From Porogramme epimiltina (Eukaryota; Basidiomycota; Agaricomycetes; Polyporales; Polyporaceae), in contig FTLJ01000870.1 of the NCBI GenBank assembly GCA_900155495.1, positions 178 to 64,177 on the forward strand: DNA of 64,000 nucleotides, given 5' to 3'. The notes under the pieces are model-generated. The model saw only the letters and a list, made by a program, of their open reading frames with translations, ran no database searches and was not told the origin of the DNA. Each line of letters begins with the position of its first letter. The stretch's first letter is position 1. Made by a program: the position numbers and the translations under genes. Shown one piece after another: positions 1-12,500 of this stretch.

Positions 1-301
1 AGCTTCATGGAAAGTTTCAACGTCTCACTCAGCCTTCTAACTCACCACGTAATCCAACTAATGGCAACCTATAGCTACTTGCCGCCTCGTTCTGCTCACT
101 GTCCCACTATAATGAGTTCGACCGCGTTCTCATCCATGTAGGGCTGAGATTTCCTATACCGAACATGTCCTTATTTTTTTTTACCTTCAATGTGTGACAT
201 ACGTAGGGATCTGGAGCCTGTTGAGAGTCCCATCAGAAAAACCGCGTGTTTGGATGACCTAACTAGGCGCTTGGGGAGCTGACCCGTGCGCCTACTCACC
301 A

Positions 302-378
302 TACAGCAGCTTCCGAAAAGGTTGCCGCAGGCGCCAACGGCGCAAAAGAAATCAAAAAATTCAAACAATTCAAAAAAT
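302..378 (-). repeat. Inverted repeat, left arm
   Basis: This 77-bp segment is the reverse complement of 1332-1408 with three mismatches that I counted (334, 361 and 372). The two arms face each other across about 950 bp. The interior has no convincing gene. The arms could be ends of a small non-autonomous element or a duplicated piece of 5' flank. I see no target-site duplication that would decide it. Confidence 0.85.
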
Positions 379-380
379 GT

Positions 381-1330
381 AGAACAGCTCAATCTCCCTC
401 TCGTCACGCCCCCTAAGCACAGAAACATGCCATCAGGCATTGAATTGAGATGTTTCTAGGTTCCATGTAAGAACGGCACAGCGGGAGGGTGTTACTGCTG
501 GTGTTGGGCGAGGAGTGATGAGCTGGCACTCAGAGAAACTCTGAAGGGCCCTTTCACGGCTTCCCTTGGCTAGATATTGTTTATATCGAGTGTACAGGAG
601 GTAAATGCAAAGTATCTGTGGCCGAAAGAGGGCGCCACACAGTGCTAGGATATGTTTGAGATCTCGAGGGCTCTAAACGCCGACGGCTGAGGGGAGACGC
701 CCAGAGCGGACGCATGCACGAACATAAATCATGCACACGCACGGACGGGGAAGGGAATAATGTAGCATTCGAGTACGGAAAAATGTGCATATGACAGGAT
801 TTGTATCTGAAAGCAGCGTGGGGGCAAGGGCGCAGGGACACTAGTAGTAGGTCCTCGAGCGGGAGGACTCACAGAGACGGAGGGGCCAATAGAGTAGACA
901 TCTCCCACAAAACTGACGGCGAGAAGTATGTCTTGGAAGGACAAAGCCAAAACAACGAAGAGACGCACCTGTTTATGAGAATGTGGGATCTGAGGCCACC
1001 TCACCGTCCCGCGCGCCAATGAACCAATGCACCTTGCGACACCATATGCCCCGGTCAATCGACCCTACACAGCGCCGACACTCCTGAAGCGGCGATTTCC
1101 ATATGTTGACTGATATTGGAGTGATTTGAGGGACTAGATGGGGAGCATGTTGAGGGCGCGCGTCACGAGGGCGAACGACAGCTGGCAAAAGTTCCCGCTC
1201 AGCAACACACTTCTTGGAGCACTACAGCCAGTGAGTGCTTGCGTCCGGACGTTCGTGAGGGTGTATAAAGGGATTTTGAAGAGAGAGCAGACGGGGAAGA
1301 GGTGCAAAGGGCGAGAACGATGCCAGAACG
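381..1330. other. Gene-free interval between inverted-repeat arms
   Basis: Only short overlapping frames occur here, none with a recognisable domain or a start and splice structure. A TATAAAG box lies at about 1264-1270. Bases 1-300 likewise hold nothing I can name. Confidence 0.5.
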
Positions 1331-1331
1331 A

Positions 1332-1408
1332 ATTTTTGGAATTGTTTGGATTTTTTGATTTCTTTTGCGCCGTTGACGCCTGCGGCAACCTTTTCGGAAG
1401 CTGCTGTA
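1332..1408 (+). repeat. Inverted repeat, right arm
   Basis: Partner of the arm at 302-378 (74 of 77 positions agree in inverted orientation). It ends 85 bp before the start codon of the F-box-like gene at 1494 and follows a TATA-like box (about 1264). It therefore lies in the likely 5' untranslated region or promoter of that gene and could be transcribed as part of its leader. Confidence 0.85.
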
Positions 1409-1493
1409 CTCCAAGTTATCGGCAATCTTACTCCCATCGATCCCCACTGCAACACTCATCTTGCTCCTCAATAGTCACAGTCCTCACGCCAAT

Positions 1494-3355
1494 ATGGAAA
1501 TCTCCGATTCAAGCTCCATGGATAGTCGAGGGACGGTAGATCACGCTAGAACTCCCGAGGAGCTCCCTCAGGGACCACCGGTGCCCAGGCAATTCAGCAC
1601 GATTGTCAAAGGCGCGGTACTCGAATTCTTCAACTCTAATCGTGTCCCGGACGACATATCGAATGAAGTCATCGACTGGGTGAGCGCGAACAGTGAACAG
1701 GCAGGCCCCTTCCCGGCATGTTATACTACCCTCCGTAGTTGCGCCCTCGTCTGTCGTGGTTGGAGACATCGTAGTCAGTACCACCTCTTCCGTCATCCCA
1801 AGCTCTTTCTCTCCCAGGCGACTCCAAATCCACTACACACCTTAGCCCGGAGAGTCCTCCAAGATCCAGCCCTCGACGCATTAGTGTCTACCCTCACTAT
1901 TGGTTCCATCCGTCCAGACAAACACATACCTATCGGGAGTGCTATTGGGCCAAGGGGATGGTCGCGTTCCTTAACCCACTGGAAGAAGGTTGAGTTGACA
2001 TTGGTCGACTGGAGTTCTCCGCGGATTCATGGTCCCGCTGTCACCATGTATTTGCCCGACAAAGTATCTACCCTGATACTCTATAACAACGTCTTCAACA
2101 CGGCGTCGGATCTTTTCTGCCTTGTATGGAGTCTTCCCCTGTTGTCACACCTTACCCTGAGCTACGTGACTATCAAGCGTCACATTTCCGAGCGAGAGCA
2201 CAAGAAATTGGGCCTCGCTCTCCCCTCTAATGTTTGTCCAAACCTCAAATTTTTGAATATAGAGGTACGGAAATATTGGTCATGACTAAGTTTCGCGCGT
2301 CGGACAGCTCTTAACAATCATATGTAGGGAGGAGTCGTGGAAGAAGCCAACTTCCCTCCGAGAGGTGCATTCGGTAAAACCGTACAAGTACATCTAGATT
2401 TCAGAGTGTGGTGCGAGCCTGGGAACCCAAGTATGTCACAGTCTGTTCTAGGTCACTTTGGGTACTCAGGCCTAAACAATGTCATTCACCCCATCCATTT
2501 CAGGACCGACAATTCCAGATTGTGCTTCTCTTTTCATCTCTCTACAGAGCGTTCATGCAAGGATGCACCTTGATAATCGAAAACAAAGTAAAAGTATCAA
2601 GAATTTCGGCTTCATCTCCCGAATTTGCGACGTACTGCTGCCTTCGAGACCAGAATCAATCCACCTCACCCTCATAACCCACAGCGTACTAGCTGGTGGA
2701 GCCTACAAAATCGGCCGGCGCGAGGATCTGATACTGGAAATCCTCCGGTTGAAAAAGAGATTGGACAGCTATACCAAAATCAAAATGACACTTACGGACG
2801 ATGTCGACGAAGGATGCGATAACACGTGGTGGTCACGCTGCACTCGTCCCACTTCGAATGATGGAGATAATGATTTCATATTTGATGTTCAACATAGCAA
2901 CGGTATGCATCAACTTTTGGGATACCACGAACATTGCCAAGGGATGAATGTGATGTTGACTATTTGTTGTACTCGCTCTTTGTTACTCGACAGAGCCAAT
3001 GTGGGTCACGTCCCTGAGTCGGCTGAATGGGAATCCATCTTCTCTCGCCAGTAAGACAGTTCTAGATACGCCCTGAAGATACCCTGATCACCGTCTCTTC
3101 AGCACCGGAAGTCATGAAAGGTATCAGTGCGTTGCTTCTCCTTTCATACATTAACAACAAATGCTTACACTTCTATTCAGGCGACGTCATCAAACAGCTG
3201 CAGGAGATATGCAAATGACGTCCGGGATATCATGTCGAACTTCATGGACCCGGCTCGTGGACGTTCCGAAGAACCTGCATCTCTTAAAGGCGAAAAAAGA
3301 CGTGGCAGAGCAACGTCTGCGTCATGCACATTTTCAAGGCCATCTTTCGCGTTGA
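1494..3355 (+). CDS. F-box-like protein, multi-exon
   Basis: Probable substrate-recognition protein of an SCF-type ubiquitin ligase. The F-box-like region is at residues 51-105 (VPDDISNEVIDWV, then CALVCRGWRHRS and LFRHPKLF), followed by a long region in which basidiomycete members usually carry degenerate leucine-rich repeats. I read exons 1494-2264, 2328-2430, 2504-3050, 3103-3120 and 3181-3355. The frame stays open across every junction, with donors GTACGG, GTATGT, GTAAGA and GTATCA, giving 537 residues. The first three exons are well supported. The 18-nt fourth exon is doubtful: if the 3121 intron is not removed the protein ends at 3154 (490 residues), and if the 3051 intron is kept it ends at 3054 (474 residues). 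The start is the first ATG after the leader; an upstream in-frame TTG was not used. It is not close in sequence to the two F-box genes at 41.4 and 51.1 kb. Confidence 0.75.
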
Positions 3356-4260
3356 GCACGGCGACGACACCGCCATAGACCCGCACATGGGAAGCATAAG
3401 CTGTTCGACATCGTGTGCAGACCCCCATGCACACCCTCTCAGTGCGTCTCCTCACTCACCCACTCTTCTCTGCTACCGTGCCGTCGTCTCACCTCGCTGC
3501 CCCTGGCCCCATAGCGCCTCTGCAACCCGGCGCACACTGCGCTCCTGCCCTAATCGCAGCTCCCCGACTCGTCCTCGTGCTCCCTCGCCACCACCCACCC
3601 TACGCTCAGCGCCCTCTCCGACCCCAGCGCCCCCCTCGCTGCCCTGCCCGCCGCTCCACAGCGACTCAATCTCCTCCCACACTCCAGCTCCCGCTCTCAC
3701 CCCCACTCCCCTACGGCGCGACTACAGCCGCAGAGCCGCTCCATGTCCGCCTCGGCGCGCCACGCGCCCTCGTCCGCCGCGAGCTCCATTTCCGTGGACC
3801 TGCGACTCGCGACATGTGCCGCCCCTTACACACACGCGTCTCATCCCCTGACGTGTCCGCTGAGCTCTCCCTGCGCGGATGCACGCCGTGTTCGCAGTCT
3901 TGTCGACCATGATCGTGAACGAGTCGATGGCGATGCTTCCGCCGTTGTGGTGTGGGTACCCAGCGCGCCAGCCGCGTTCAGAGTGCCAACAAGTAGAATG
4001 GTATTATGGAGCCTCGATAGTACACAGGGAACCATAGACATTAATATAAGGGTGCTTTACGTACTACTTAGACCTCGGAGGGTATCTTGTGGAACTCGCT
4101 GCTACTAAAGTTTGACTGTCACTCGCAGGTATACCTGCGGGTGTCCCGTACCCGAGGTAAAATAACCCAGGCCCGCGCACAGCCCGTACCCATCGTCCGC
4201 GTGTACGGGTTGACGTCGGGTCCGGTTGGTACTTGAGGAAAGAAAGAGACAGAGACGAAG
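3356..4260. other. Convergent intergenic region, C-rich
   Basis: About 0.9 kb between the 3' ends of two convergent genes. Bases 3480-3850 are strongly C-rich on the plus strand, which opens several frames at once without any domain. Near 4130-4230 there are short repeats of an ACCCGTACC-like motif. I see no gene. Confidence 0.5.
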
Positions 4261-6505
4261 TTAGGCAGCAGGTGCAGCAGTCAAGAAAGCGTCGATGTCG
4301 TCGAAGTGAAGGTTGGCGCCGGGGTACTCGACGAGGACAAGGTCCCAGATGTACTTGAACAGCGTGGCGTACGTGATGTCGGTCCCGTGGGTGCCCTTGT
4401 TCGTACCGCCGGTGAGAAGACCGACGAACTCGCCAGCGGCAGAGACGATGAGAGCACCGGAATCGCCGCCGCAGGAGAACGGCCCAGTCTGGCTCTCGTG
4501 GGGGAGAATGGCGAGCTCGAGGGAGTCCAAGGTGCCACCGATGTAGTACTTGCGAACGAATGACATGAATCGAGAAAGGCTGCCGACGGTGGTGTTGGTC
4601 GCGAGACCACGCTTGATGACGCGTCGAATGCGGTCCCCGTCCTCGTCCGACGTGTTGGGGTTCTTGATATCCTCGGCGGTGAGCATTCCGCGAAGCTGAA
4701 GAAGACCATAGTCGGGATATTTGAAGTCGGAGGGTACCTCGGTCCGTTCGGACATGAGACGCTTGAGGTCGCCCGCCTCGTATTCGGGTCCTGCAAGGGT
4801 GCCCATATCAACGCAAATTCCAAGAACAGGGAACAAGTCCACGTACCGAGACTGAGCACGTTGCCGATGAAGTTTGTGAACTTGCGCTTGTCGAGTTCGA
4901 CGACGCAGAAGTCGATAGTGTAGCGGTTGGGGCCTACGCCGCAAGCGATGGCAGGAGCCCAATCGACGTGGCCGATAACGCGGTGCTTAATCATGCTCCA
5001 TTTCGTTGAGAGCGTAACGAACAACTTCTTGAGGGCAGTGATGGTGTTCTCGTTCTTGCGAAGGTCGCCCTCGAGTTCCGTGAGCTTCTGCTGCGACTCG
5101 GGGAGCCCGATTTCCTGCCTGACTCGCTCGGCAAGCATAACGACCTGCTTCTTGAGATAGTCGACCATGTCGTTCAAATTACTGATGCGCGCCTGGATCG
5201 CAGCCCGGTAGTCCTCAAACGCAGGGTTGCCCATAACGACAACTTTACGCTTAGGTAAAGAGGCTAGGAGGAATACGGTCTGGTCAGCAGCAAGTCTCGA
5301 AGGAAGGAAAAGGGTAGACTCACGGTGATATCTATACTCGGCGTTGCCGCCGTTGGCGAGAAACAGGTTGTGGCGAGCCGTAATGGCGTAGAGCCTGTTG
5401 TTATGACGGAAGTAAGGGCCGAGAGTGCCCTGCATTGTGGTTCGACGGCCGGAGATGGGGATACTGAGAGCGACGGAGACATTATCGATGAACTGTTTGA
5501 GGTAGTCGCCAGTCTCGAGGGGACGGTACAGGGGCTGGCCTCTCAAGGGCTGGGCAATGGACTCGCGGAAGGCTATGTCGACCCTCGTGGTCGTGACCCC
5601 GTTGAGGAACTGGCGGATCCGTGTGGTCAACTCGAAGGCACGGGCACCGGAGAGAGAGTCTGGCAAGACGGCGACCCAGACAGTGGCATTGGTATAGACC
5701 CTCTTGCCGTCTTCGACCTTCTTGACGGGTGGGATGGAGGCGCACGCAGCATCGACGTCTTCATCGCCGTCGCCGTCGCCGTCGCTCTCCTCGTCCTCTT
5801 CCTCATCCCCAGATGCCTCCTCTTCATCCGAGCCGAGCTCGCGGTCTTCGACCTTGAGGAGCATGCTGAAACGGACGAAGTCTACCGAGGAGACCCCGAT
5901 GCCCTCTTCAACGAGGTAAGCGGCAACCTTGGAACGGATCGGGCGTGAGTCCAGAGATCAGTACTATATCAAAACACCACGTACCCAGTCTCGGACCGTC
6001 TCCCACAGGTTGTTCTTCCCAAACTCGTGGCTATCGGGAACGTGCTCGAGACGCATCTCCCGAACGTATTCGTCTGGTCCAGTGGGCTCTTCGAAGACGT
6101 CTGGCGAGTCGCGTTGGATGAGGCGGGGCCAAAGACCATTCTGGTTGAGTCCGGTGTAGTAGAAGAAGCTCTCGAGCTTGGAGACTTCGTGGGGGTCGTT
6201 TTCGGTGGCGGTTGGGGAATAGTCGGTATCCGAACCAGAGAAAAGACTGTGGACCTCATCGGACCAGTCACTAGCATGAGAATCAAAGGCCCTGGCGAGC
6301 TCGTGGGCTTTCTGCCTGCAGATGAGGGCGAATTCGGGACTGTTAACCCAGTCGTCTATATTGTCGGGAGCGAAAGGGCCAACATCCCGGGCTAAAACGA
6401 GAATGCAAAGATCTTAGCCGGGAGTCGAGGAGAGCGGGATAATAACCGCATCAAAAACTCACCGAGGGACGGGAACGGGTTGGTGGTGTCAAACGGAGCA
6501 GACAT
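4261..6505 (-). CDS. Trypsin-fold (PA clan) serine peptidase-like protein, intracellular
   Basis: Five exons on the minus strand (6505-6463, 6391-5985, 5927-5324, 5263-4847, 4790-4261), four introns of 56-71 nt, and an open frame of 666 residues. A chymotrypsin-like triad can be read: His336 in ITARHN, Asp469 in TIDFCVVELD, and Ser601 in GGDSGALIV, followed by GLLTGG. A helical, probably coiled-coil insert (about residues 366-442) separates the His and Asp strands, and a very acidic stretch lies at about 177-206. There is no signal peptide or membrane segment (it begins MSAPFDTTNPFPS), so I infer a cytosolic or nuclear protein. Similar uncharacterised proteins are, as I recall, common in Agaricomycetes. 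Substrate is unknown. Proteolysis is inferred from the motifs; a non-catalytic role is possible. Confidence 0.85.
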
Positions 6506-9500
6506 GGTAGAAACTGGTTTGTGCCATCATCAAAGTGAGCCTGAGAGAAGAGTTGATAGAGCGCGTTGAATGATATCTATTATCAACCATATGGTAGAGA
6601 TTATGCGGGGACTTTGTTTGCTCGTGTTTGTGCGGGCGCCTAATGTCAATGACGTAGCCTCTCGATCCATGCCCTCAACCACCACGTCGACACTCGAGCT
6701 CGGCAACCTCTCTTCTCTGTGCTCCCACAATTCATGTGCTCCATGCTTCTACCGTCTTCCTCAATGTCTTCCCGGGCGTATACCTGGATCTGGCCAAGAT
6801 AGTCACCCTGTGATTCGCTTCTTCGTCTACAAATCCCTATGTTCCACGTACGGTAGCAAGCTCGTTCCTACTCTGTGACCCAATCCTACGCATGAACTTG
6901 CGTTCGCCACTTCGAGATAGTGTATCCTGCGGTTTGAAGGTGTATCATCCTACACCAATCTGCCTGTAGCATGACGGAAGTGTCCTTCCAACTTAGCGTT
7001 GTGCTGTCCTCGTCCCCCTCGTGTTATGGTGCACAATTCCAGTCTTCGGCACATAGCGACATACACTCCAGCCTCTGCAACAAGAGCTTTCGATTTGCTG
7101 CCTTTATGTGTGCGTTAATACAATCTCATCGGGCCTAGAAGCGGTGGCGCGAGCAGATGATGAACACGATGCCGTCGGGTTGGAGGAGAGAGCCGCGTGA
7201 CAAATAAACACGGAAGATGTTGTCCATCTGTTGAGCCGTGTCTCTGTCGTGGGCTGCAGCTCTCCCGTCAGCCTCTAAAGACCCCTCTCAGCAAAATATG
7301 GTGTGTATGCCTTCATGCTCCTCGTCTGCTCCCCAGCTCTCGCTTATCTGCTCCTCAGAAAGCCGTGTAATACCGAGGATACACGCGCCGCGCCGCGGTC
7401 CAGCTTTGCTCGCAACTCCCTATGGTATCGGGGGACTCCTTCCGCCAGCCCCACGCCTCCTTTCGCCTAAGCGGAGCTTCGGGACAAGCGATCTCGCTCG
7501 CCCGACGTGTTTGTATCCCTTATCGCCTGCGATCGCGTTCAGCCACACATTCGGTTCTGCGTCGACGGTGTCCGAGCCGGCCCCGCTCCCGCTGCACAGT
7601 CACTGTCGGTCACCCGCCCGCGCCGCGCCGTACTCTGCTCTCGTTCTCCAGTGTCTCCATACTCGGTCGCCCGCAGAAGCCCAGCAGCAGCTGCTTCCAA
7701 GCACCATTCAGCCTGCCCTGCGCTGCTGGCGTGCGCAGTGGGGACGCGCAGCGCCCCTATGGCTCAATGCACAACGCAAACACGTCATATATACTCCAAT
7801 CTCTCAATGCTGTCAAGTCCGCCATCGTCGTCCACGGATTGCAACGAACCTGATCGCTGTCAATGCCTCCGCCTCCTTTGCTAGCATCGGGCATTCACTT
7901 CCCACCCCGGATCTGTGCGAAGCTATCCGTGATACGACCGCCCCCTCCATCCATCTCCCTTCGCCTCCGCCACTCGCATTCTCCGCTTCACGACGATCCG
8001 AATCCGGCGTCCAGATATCCTCCTGGGAACGCTGGCGCCGCGGCACCTGCGTGAGCGGCGTTCGTACGCGCTCTACATCGCTGTGCGCGCCTCCGCAGCG
8101 CGCCGAGGCACGAGCCCCGCCACTCGCGGGCGGGGGATCTGCGCATGCGTATGCCGCGCGCGCGGCCGGCTACCCTTCCGCGCGAGGTGGACGTATCCCT
8201 CGGACGCGCACGGGTGCGCAAACCCCAGCTCGCCACTCGGCCGCCGCCCGCAGGGGACAGCCCCTCCATCCGACGTGGACGCGCCCTTCGGGAGACGCAT
8301 GTCCGCTGGCGTCCGGAGGCTGCGCGTGTCACACCAGCTTTGAAACAGGAAGGCATGTACGGCTAGAGTCTGGACTCCTGGAGGCTAGCTCGCGCGGTAT
8401 TCTGGGTCGTAGGCCCTGGCCCCGGCATGCGCGTGCGCCCGCTCACCAGCCGCCCTGTCCAACCACTTGTGCGTCTATTCTGCTTCTGCTTCCTTTTCGC
8501 CCTCGAGTTGCGTCCTCACCTTCCTAACCCGTAGATGCGATGAGCATCCGGCGCGTGCCGGGGTACCAACTACCATCTGGGACCGGTCTGTCTGGTGCGG
8601 TCTCCCAAGATCTAAGCGTCACATTCCCGCCCCACAGCTCTCGCGCGCCGCCCAACCCACCCACCCCTGCGCCCGTTTGGATCCTGCTCATCTGCGCGCG
8701 GAGTCCTGATCTTCCTCGTGTGTAGATGCAAGGGCGCTCTCGAGCGGCGAACGCGCGCAGCGCACCACGAACAGTCGTCAGCCCAGGCTTGGCCTATGTG
8801 GTGCGGCTTTCCAGGATCTATGCACCCACGCTCCTGCCATTTACACCTACGGCCAAACACTTGTCGCTGGAGGCGCGGCCGCATCTCCCCACAGCGTCCG
8901 CCCGGTGTTCGAAAAGCGTCAAAGTCCCTTCCACGCCTCCGCGCGCTTAGGAAGACAAGCTCGAGGCCGAAGGCGTTCTAGCGCCCGCGCCCCCCCCCCG
9001 CCGAGTATGCTCGGTCGACCGCCCGCCACGCGCACCCAGATAGACCGCCGATCCTGGCGCGTCTTACTCCTCCCCTCCGACGCGCGCGCGAAGTCGTAAC
9101 CGCATATGTTTCCCTTGGCCGCCGGCGACCGTGCGCGTTGCCGGGTACGGGCCTCGCGCTGCGCTCCTCCGGATCCAAGGGGGCGCGAGGGGGCGAAAGG
9201 GTCTGACAGAGGATGGAGCGCTGCGGTACTCGCGACGCGTCCTGGTGGGCGGGAGGGGCAAAGGCACGAACAAGGACTCGAGTACGTGGCGCCATATGCC
9301 AGCACGCCGCGCGCGCAACACGCACGCAGGGCGGAATTTAGCCCTGGCCGCTCAGCAGCAGCCCCGTCTAGGTACTCCTCAGGCTCTCCGCGTCGCTGGC
9401 ATGCGCGATGGAGACGCGCGGTGCCCCTGCGCCAGTGTGTGCAATGCATTCGCACGATCGCTGCTCTAGTCTCTCGTCACTGTCACCACGTCCGTGCTCG

Positions 9501-12500
9501 CCATCTGGCGCTCCTACATGGTTCATAGCTGTGTTGAATCTGATCATCGCCACTTGGAGTCAAGGCATCGTTGTTGTCCCCTTGTCGTCCCGCCAGTTCC
9601 CACCGCCCCCTCGCTCTTCACGTTCCCCACCCCCCCGCTTCGCACCCCAGATCTGGGGGAGCCAGTTGGCGATGCAACATAGCGCCCTTCAAAGGCCGCC
9701 CTCCTTCCTTTTGCGGCACCGCCCCGTTCCCCACCCTCCCTTTCTCTCCTTCGCCCCGTTCCCCGCGACGATTCTCGCACCGACGCGCAGGCATCGCCTT
9801 CTCCTGGGACGCGCCGACCGCATCGCTGCGTGCGCATTCTACCTCCGTGGCGCACGGACGAGCGGACTTTCAACTAGGGCTCGCACCCGTGGGCCGTCGT
9901 CGGCGGTAACTGCCCCCGCGTACGCGCCGCGCGCCCCTGCACGCCGGGTGCTCAACTGGGGCCTGGAGCTGCGATATTTTTGGTAACAAGGGGAATCTGG
10001 ATTGTAGCGCCGCCTCGCCCGACCACGCGTGAGTCTCTCTCGTGCGGGAAGCCTGTCCGCCAGCGCGTGTTCTGACTTTCCACAACTGTAGCCACGATGA
10101 TGTCCGCCCGCGCCCGGCGTCCGACGCATGCGCGCCGAGGCCCCGAAGGTTCCAGCGGTCCCTCCCCGCTTCTACTTCTGCGTCGGAAGGCCGAACTCGG
10201 GCGGCGCACGAAATGTGTCCAAGTGCCTTCCGCGTCTTGCGCGCGCGGCGGGCCTGACCCAGCGTAGCGTCCGCGATGGCTGAGCACCTATCATCCTACT
10301 CTGGGTAGGCCGACGATCGCGCTGCCGGTTTGCTGCGCGCGCCCTGACACTCGGCCAACGGACGCGTCGGCGGGGACACCACTCATGCTACGGCCTCGTC
10401 GCGAAGCCTCTTCTCAAGCTCTCAAGTGAGAGAGACAAAGACAGGATCAACGGCAAGATCGCGGCTGTCCTATGTCGGCAAGCCGCCCGAGGGGCACACA
10501 CGCACGACCTGCGGCATCCCTCGTCCACTCTCAGGCAGTGCCGTGGTGCTCTCGGCGTAGCGATATCTTCGCGCCCGCGCGCTGTTTCAGACGTGGCGGA
10601 CTCGCATCCCGTTCTCTCGTTGCGCGTGTAGACGGGCCCTTAGATGGCGCCCCAAGCATTAGCCGCTCATGGTCGCACTTCCCAACTGCGCGTGCCTCTC
10701 CAGCTGTGTCCCTTCAACTGTCCCCCGCGCTCTCACCGCACGGATGTACGAGCTCAAGCTTCCTGCACGCGAAGTCGCGGGGGCCGCCCATCTGCGCCCA
10801 CCCTGTGTATTGATGCTTCCATGCGACACGGCCGCATTTCGACTTCTATCCTGGCGGTCATTGAACTCACTTTGTTCCATGCGCCGCGCGCTTGCCCCCT
10901 CTATCGAATTGGACAGGGCGCGGGGTACCACGTCTGAGCTGTACCTGCGCCCCGCACGCACGCTATCAGGAAATCTCGTCCCGACGGATCGTCAATCCCG
11001 ACGCGGGAACCTCGTAGGGCGCGAGCACGCCTCTCTGTGGACCAGTGGTGGACCACCGAATACGTTCTTGGTGACGCGCTTTGCGCCGTGCCTCTCCGGA
11101 TTATAGGAGGTGTGAGGAGGCTCGCAGGGCCATGGAATCATGGAGTACTCGCGAGACCTCTTTGCCGGCGAGGAAAACAGGGTCGGGGACAAGGTTACAA
11201 GGCGAACACGGCATGCCGTGTCTACGGCGTCGTCCTTACGACACGCACCTGCGAATCAGCGCATGAACATGGCACGCGTCCACTCTCGGGCGGGAGGGGC
11301 ACTAGGGCACGGGCGCTCGTTTTCGCGGCGGGGAGCGTTCGGCGCGGGCACCGTGGCGCTGAAGCGGCGCAATCGCGTACGCGGACGTACATCCCGCCGC
11401 CTTCCTGCGTTCGCGCGACGGCGCTCTTGGCGCCGCTGATCCCACCTGGACGAAGCTTCCAGCGCGCCACCCGCCCACGAACACTCCGGTCATTGAACGT
11501 GTCCCCGGGGACATGTCCCACGCTGAACTATCTTTGGGCCCACAGGTGCAAACGGGGCGTCTCTTCACGGACGGAGTGGGTGGAGGAGGACGAGGGCGGT
11601 GGCAAGAGACACGGTGTCTACGCATCATCGCGCGGCGCGTTTCTGCACGCGCGTAGGGCCTGCGGCCTTCCATTGTCACTGGTGCGCCCTTCTTCCGCCC
11701 CACATCAGCGCCTACTTAGTGCGCATGTTATCGTGGAAGAAAGGAGTCGGCCCGCCCACCCAGACCCATCATCTGCTGATTAGCACCACTCGAGCTCGAG
11801 CAACTACGGTAAACCTATTTACCCCTGGTGTCGTTTCCCGCGAACATTTCCGGTGCGTCGCCGGTCCCCCGTAATTTTACAATATTACGCATACTTACCG
11901 TTGTTTTGGTTTGAAAGCACCTCACCTGAGCTGTGCAGGATGTGTGACGGACGGGGTGCGCCGACTTGTGGCACTGAAACGCGCCCCAAGGACACGGTGC
12001 GCACGCCCCCCCCCAGACAGCGCTCTGTCCTATCAACGGAATGAAGGCCTTTTTTGCGCTCTGAATCGATGGGACCCGACGAGTGCGTGCCTACAAGCCG
12101 ACTTGGCTAGTGTGGGACGGATCCTGGAGGGGGGGGGTTGACACCGTAGCTACGGCGGCGCTCTCAGAAATTGGGGTCGGTTGTCCTCGTAAATGCGATA
12201 ACCTGGGTCCATGGTGAGCTCCCTGACCGACGGACTCGTGCAGCTTAGCAAAAGAGGAATAGGTACGCACAGGCATTACGTGCGATTCGGTGCGTACAGC
12301 GCTCCCGACATTTGTTGACCCCTCCCAGCACCTCTCACTTATTCTCCCTGCTTCCCACAGGCAATGCTGCTTCCCGCCCTTCAATTGCCCACACTATGGG
12401 GCTCGGTGGGCGCGAGGGGGGCATAGGACGTGACCCGCCTTACCTCGACATTCTTTGTGGTCGCATTCCCATCGGCTCAATCATCCTGCCTGGTACCCCA

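Noticed and set aside
4261..4962. Unspliced reading of the last protease exon as its own gene
   Set aside because: The intron 4791-4846 has good signals and joins this frame to the upstream exon in phase, placing Asp and Ser of the triad in one protein.
5325..5948. Open frame opposite the protease gene
   Set aside because: Antisense to a well-supported exon; acidic codons of the real gene create it.
7238..8527. 429-codon open frame on the plus strand
   Set aside because: Composition is extreme and frames on both strands are open over the same GC-rich bases; no domain, and other repeat copies do not keep the frame.
11037..11783. 248-codon open frame
   Set aside because: Same CpG-rich context with overlapping frames on the other strand; no conserved motif.
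7240..12000. LTR retrotransposon or DNA transposon in the CpG-rich block
   Set aside because: I found no reverse transcriptase, integrase, transposase or helicase motif and no matching long terminal repeats.
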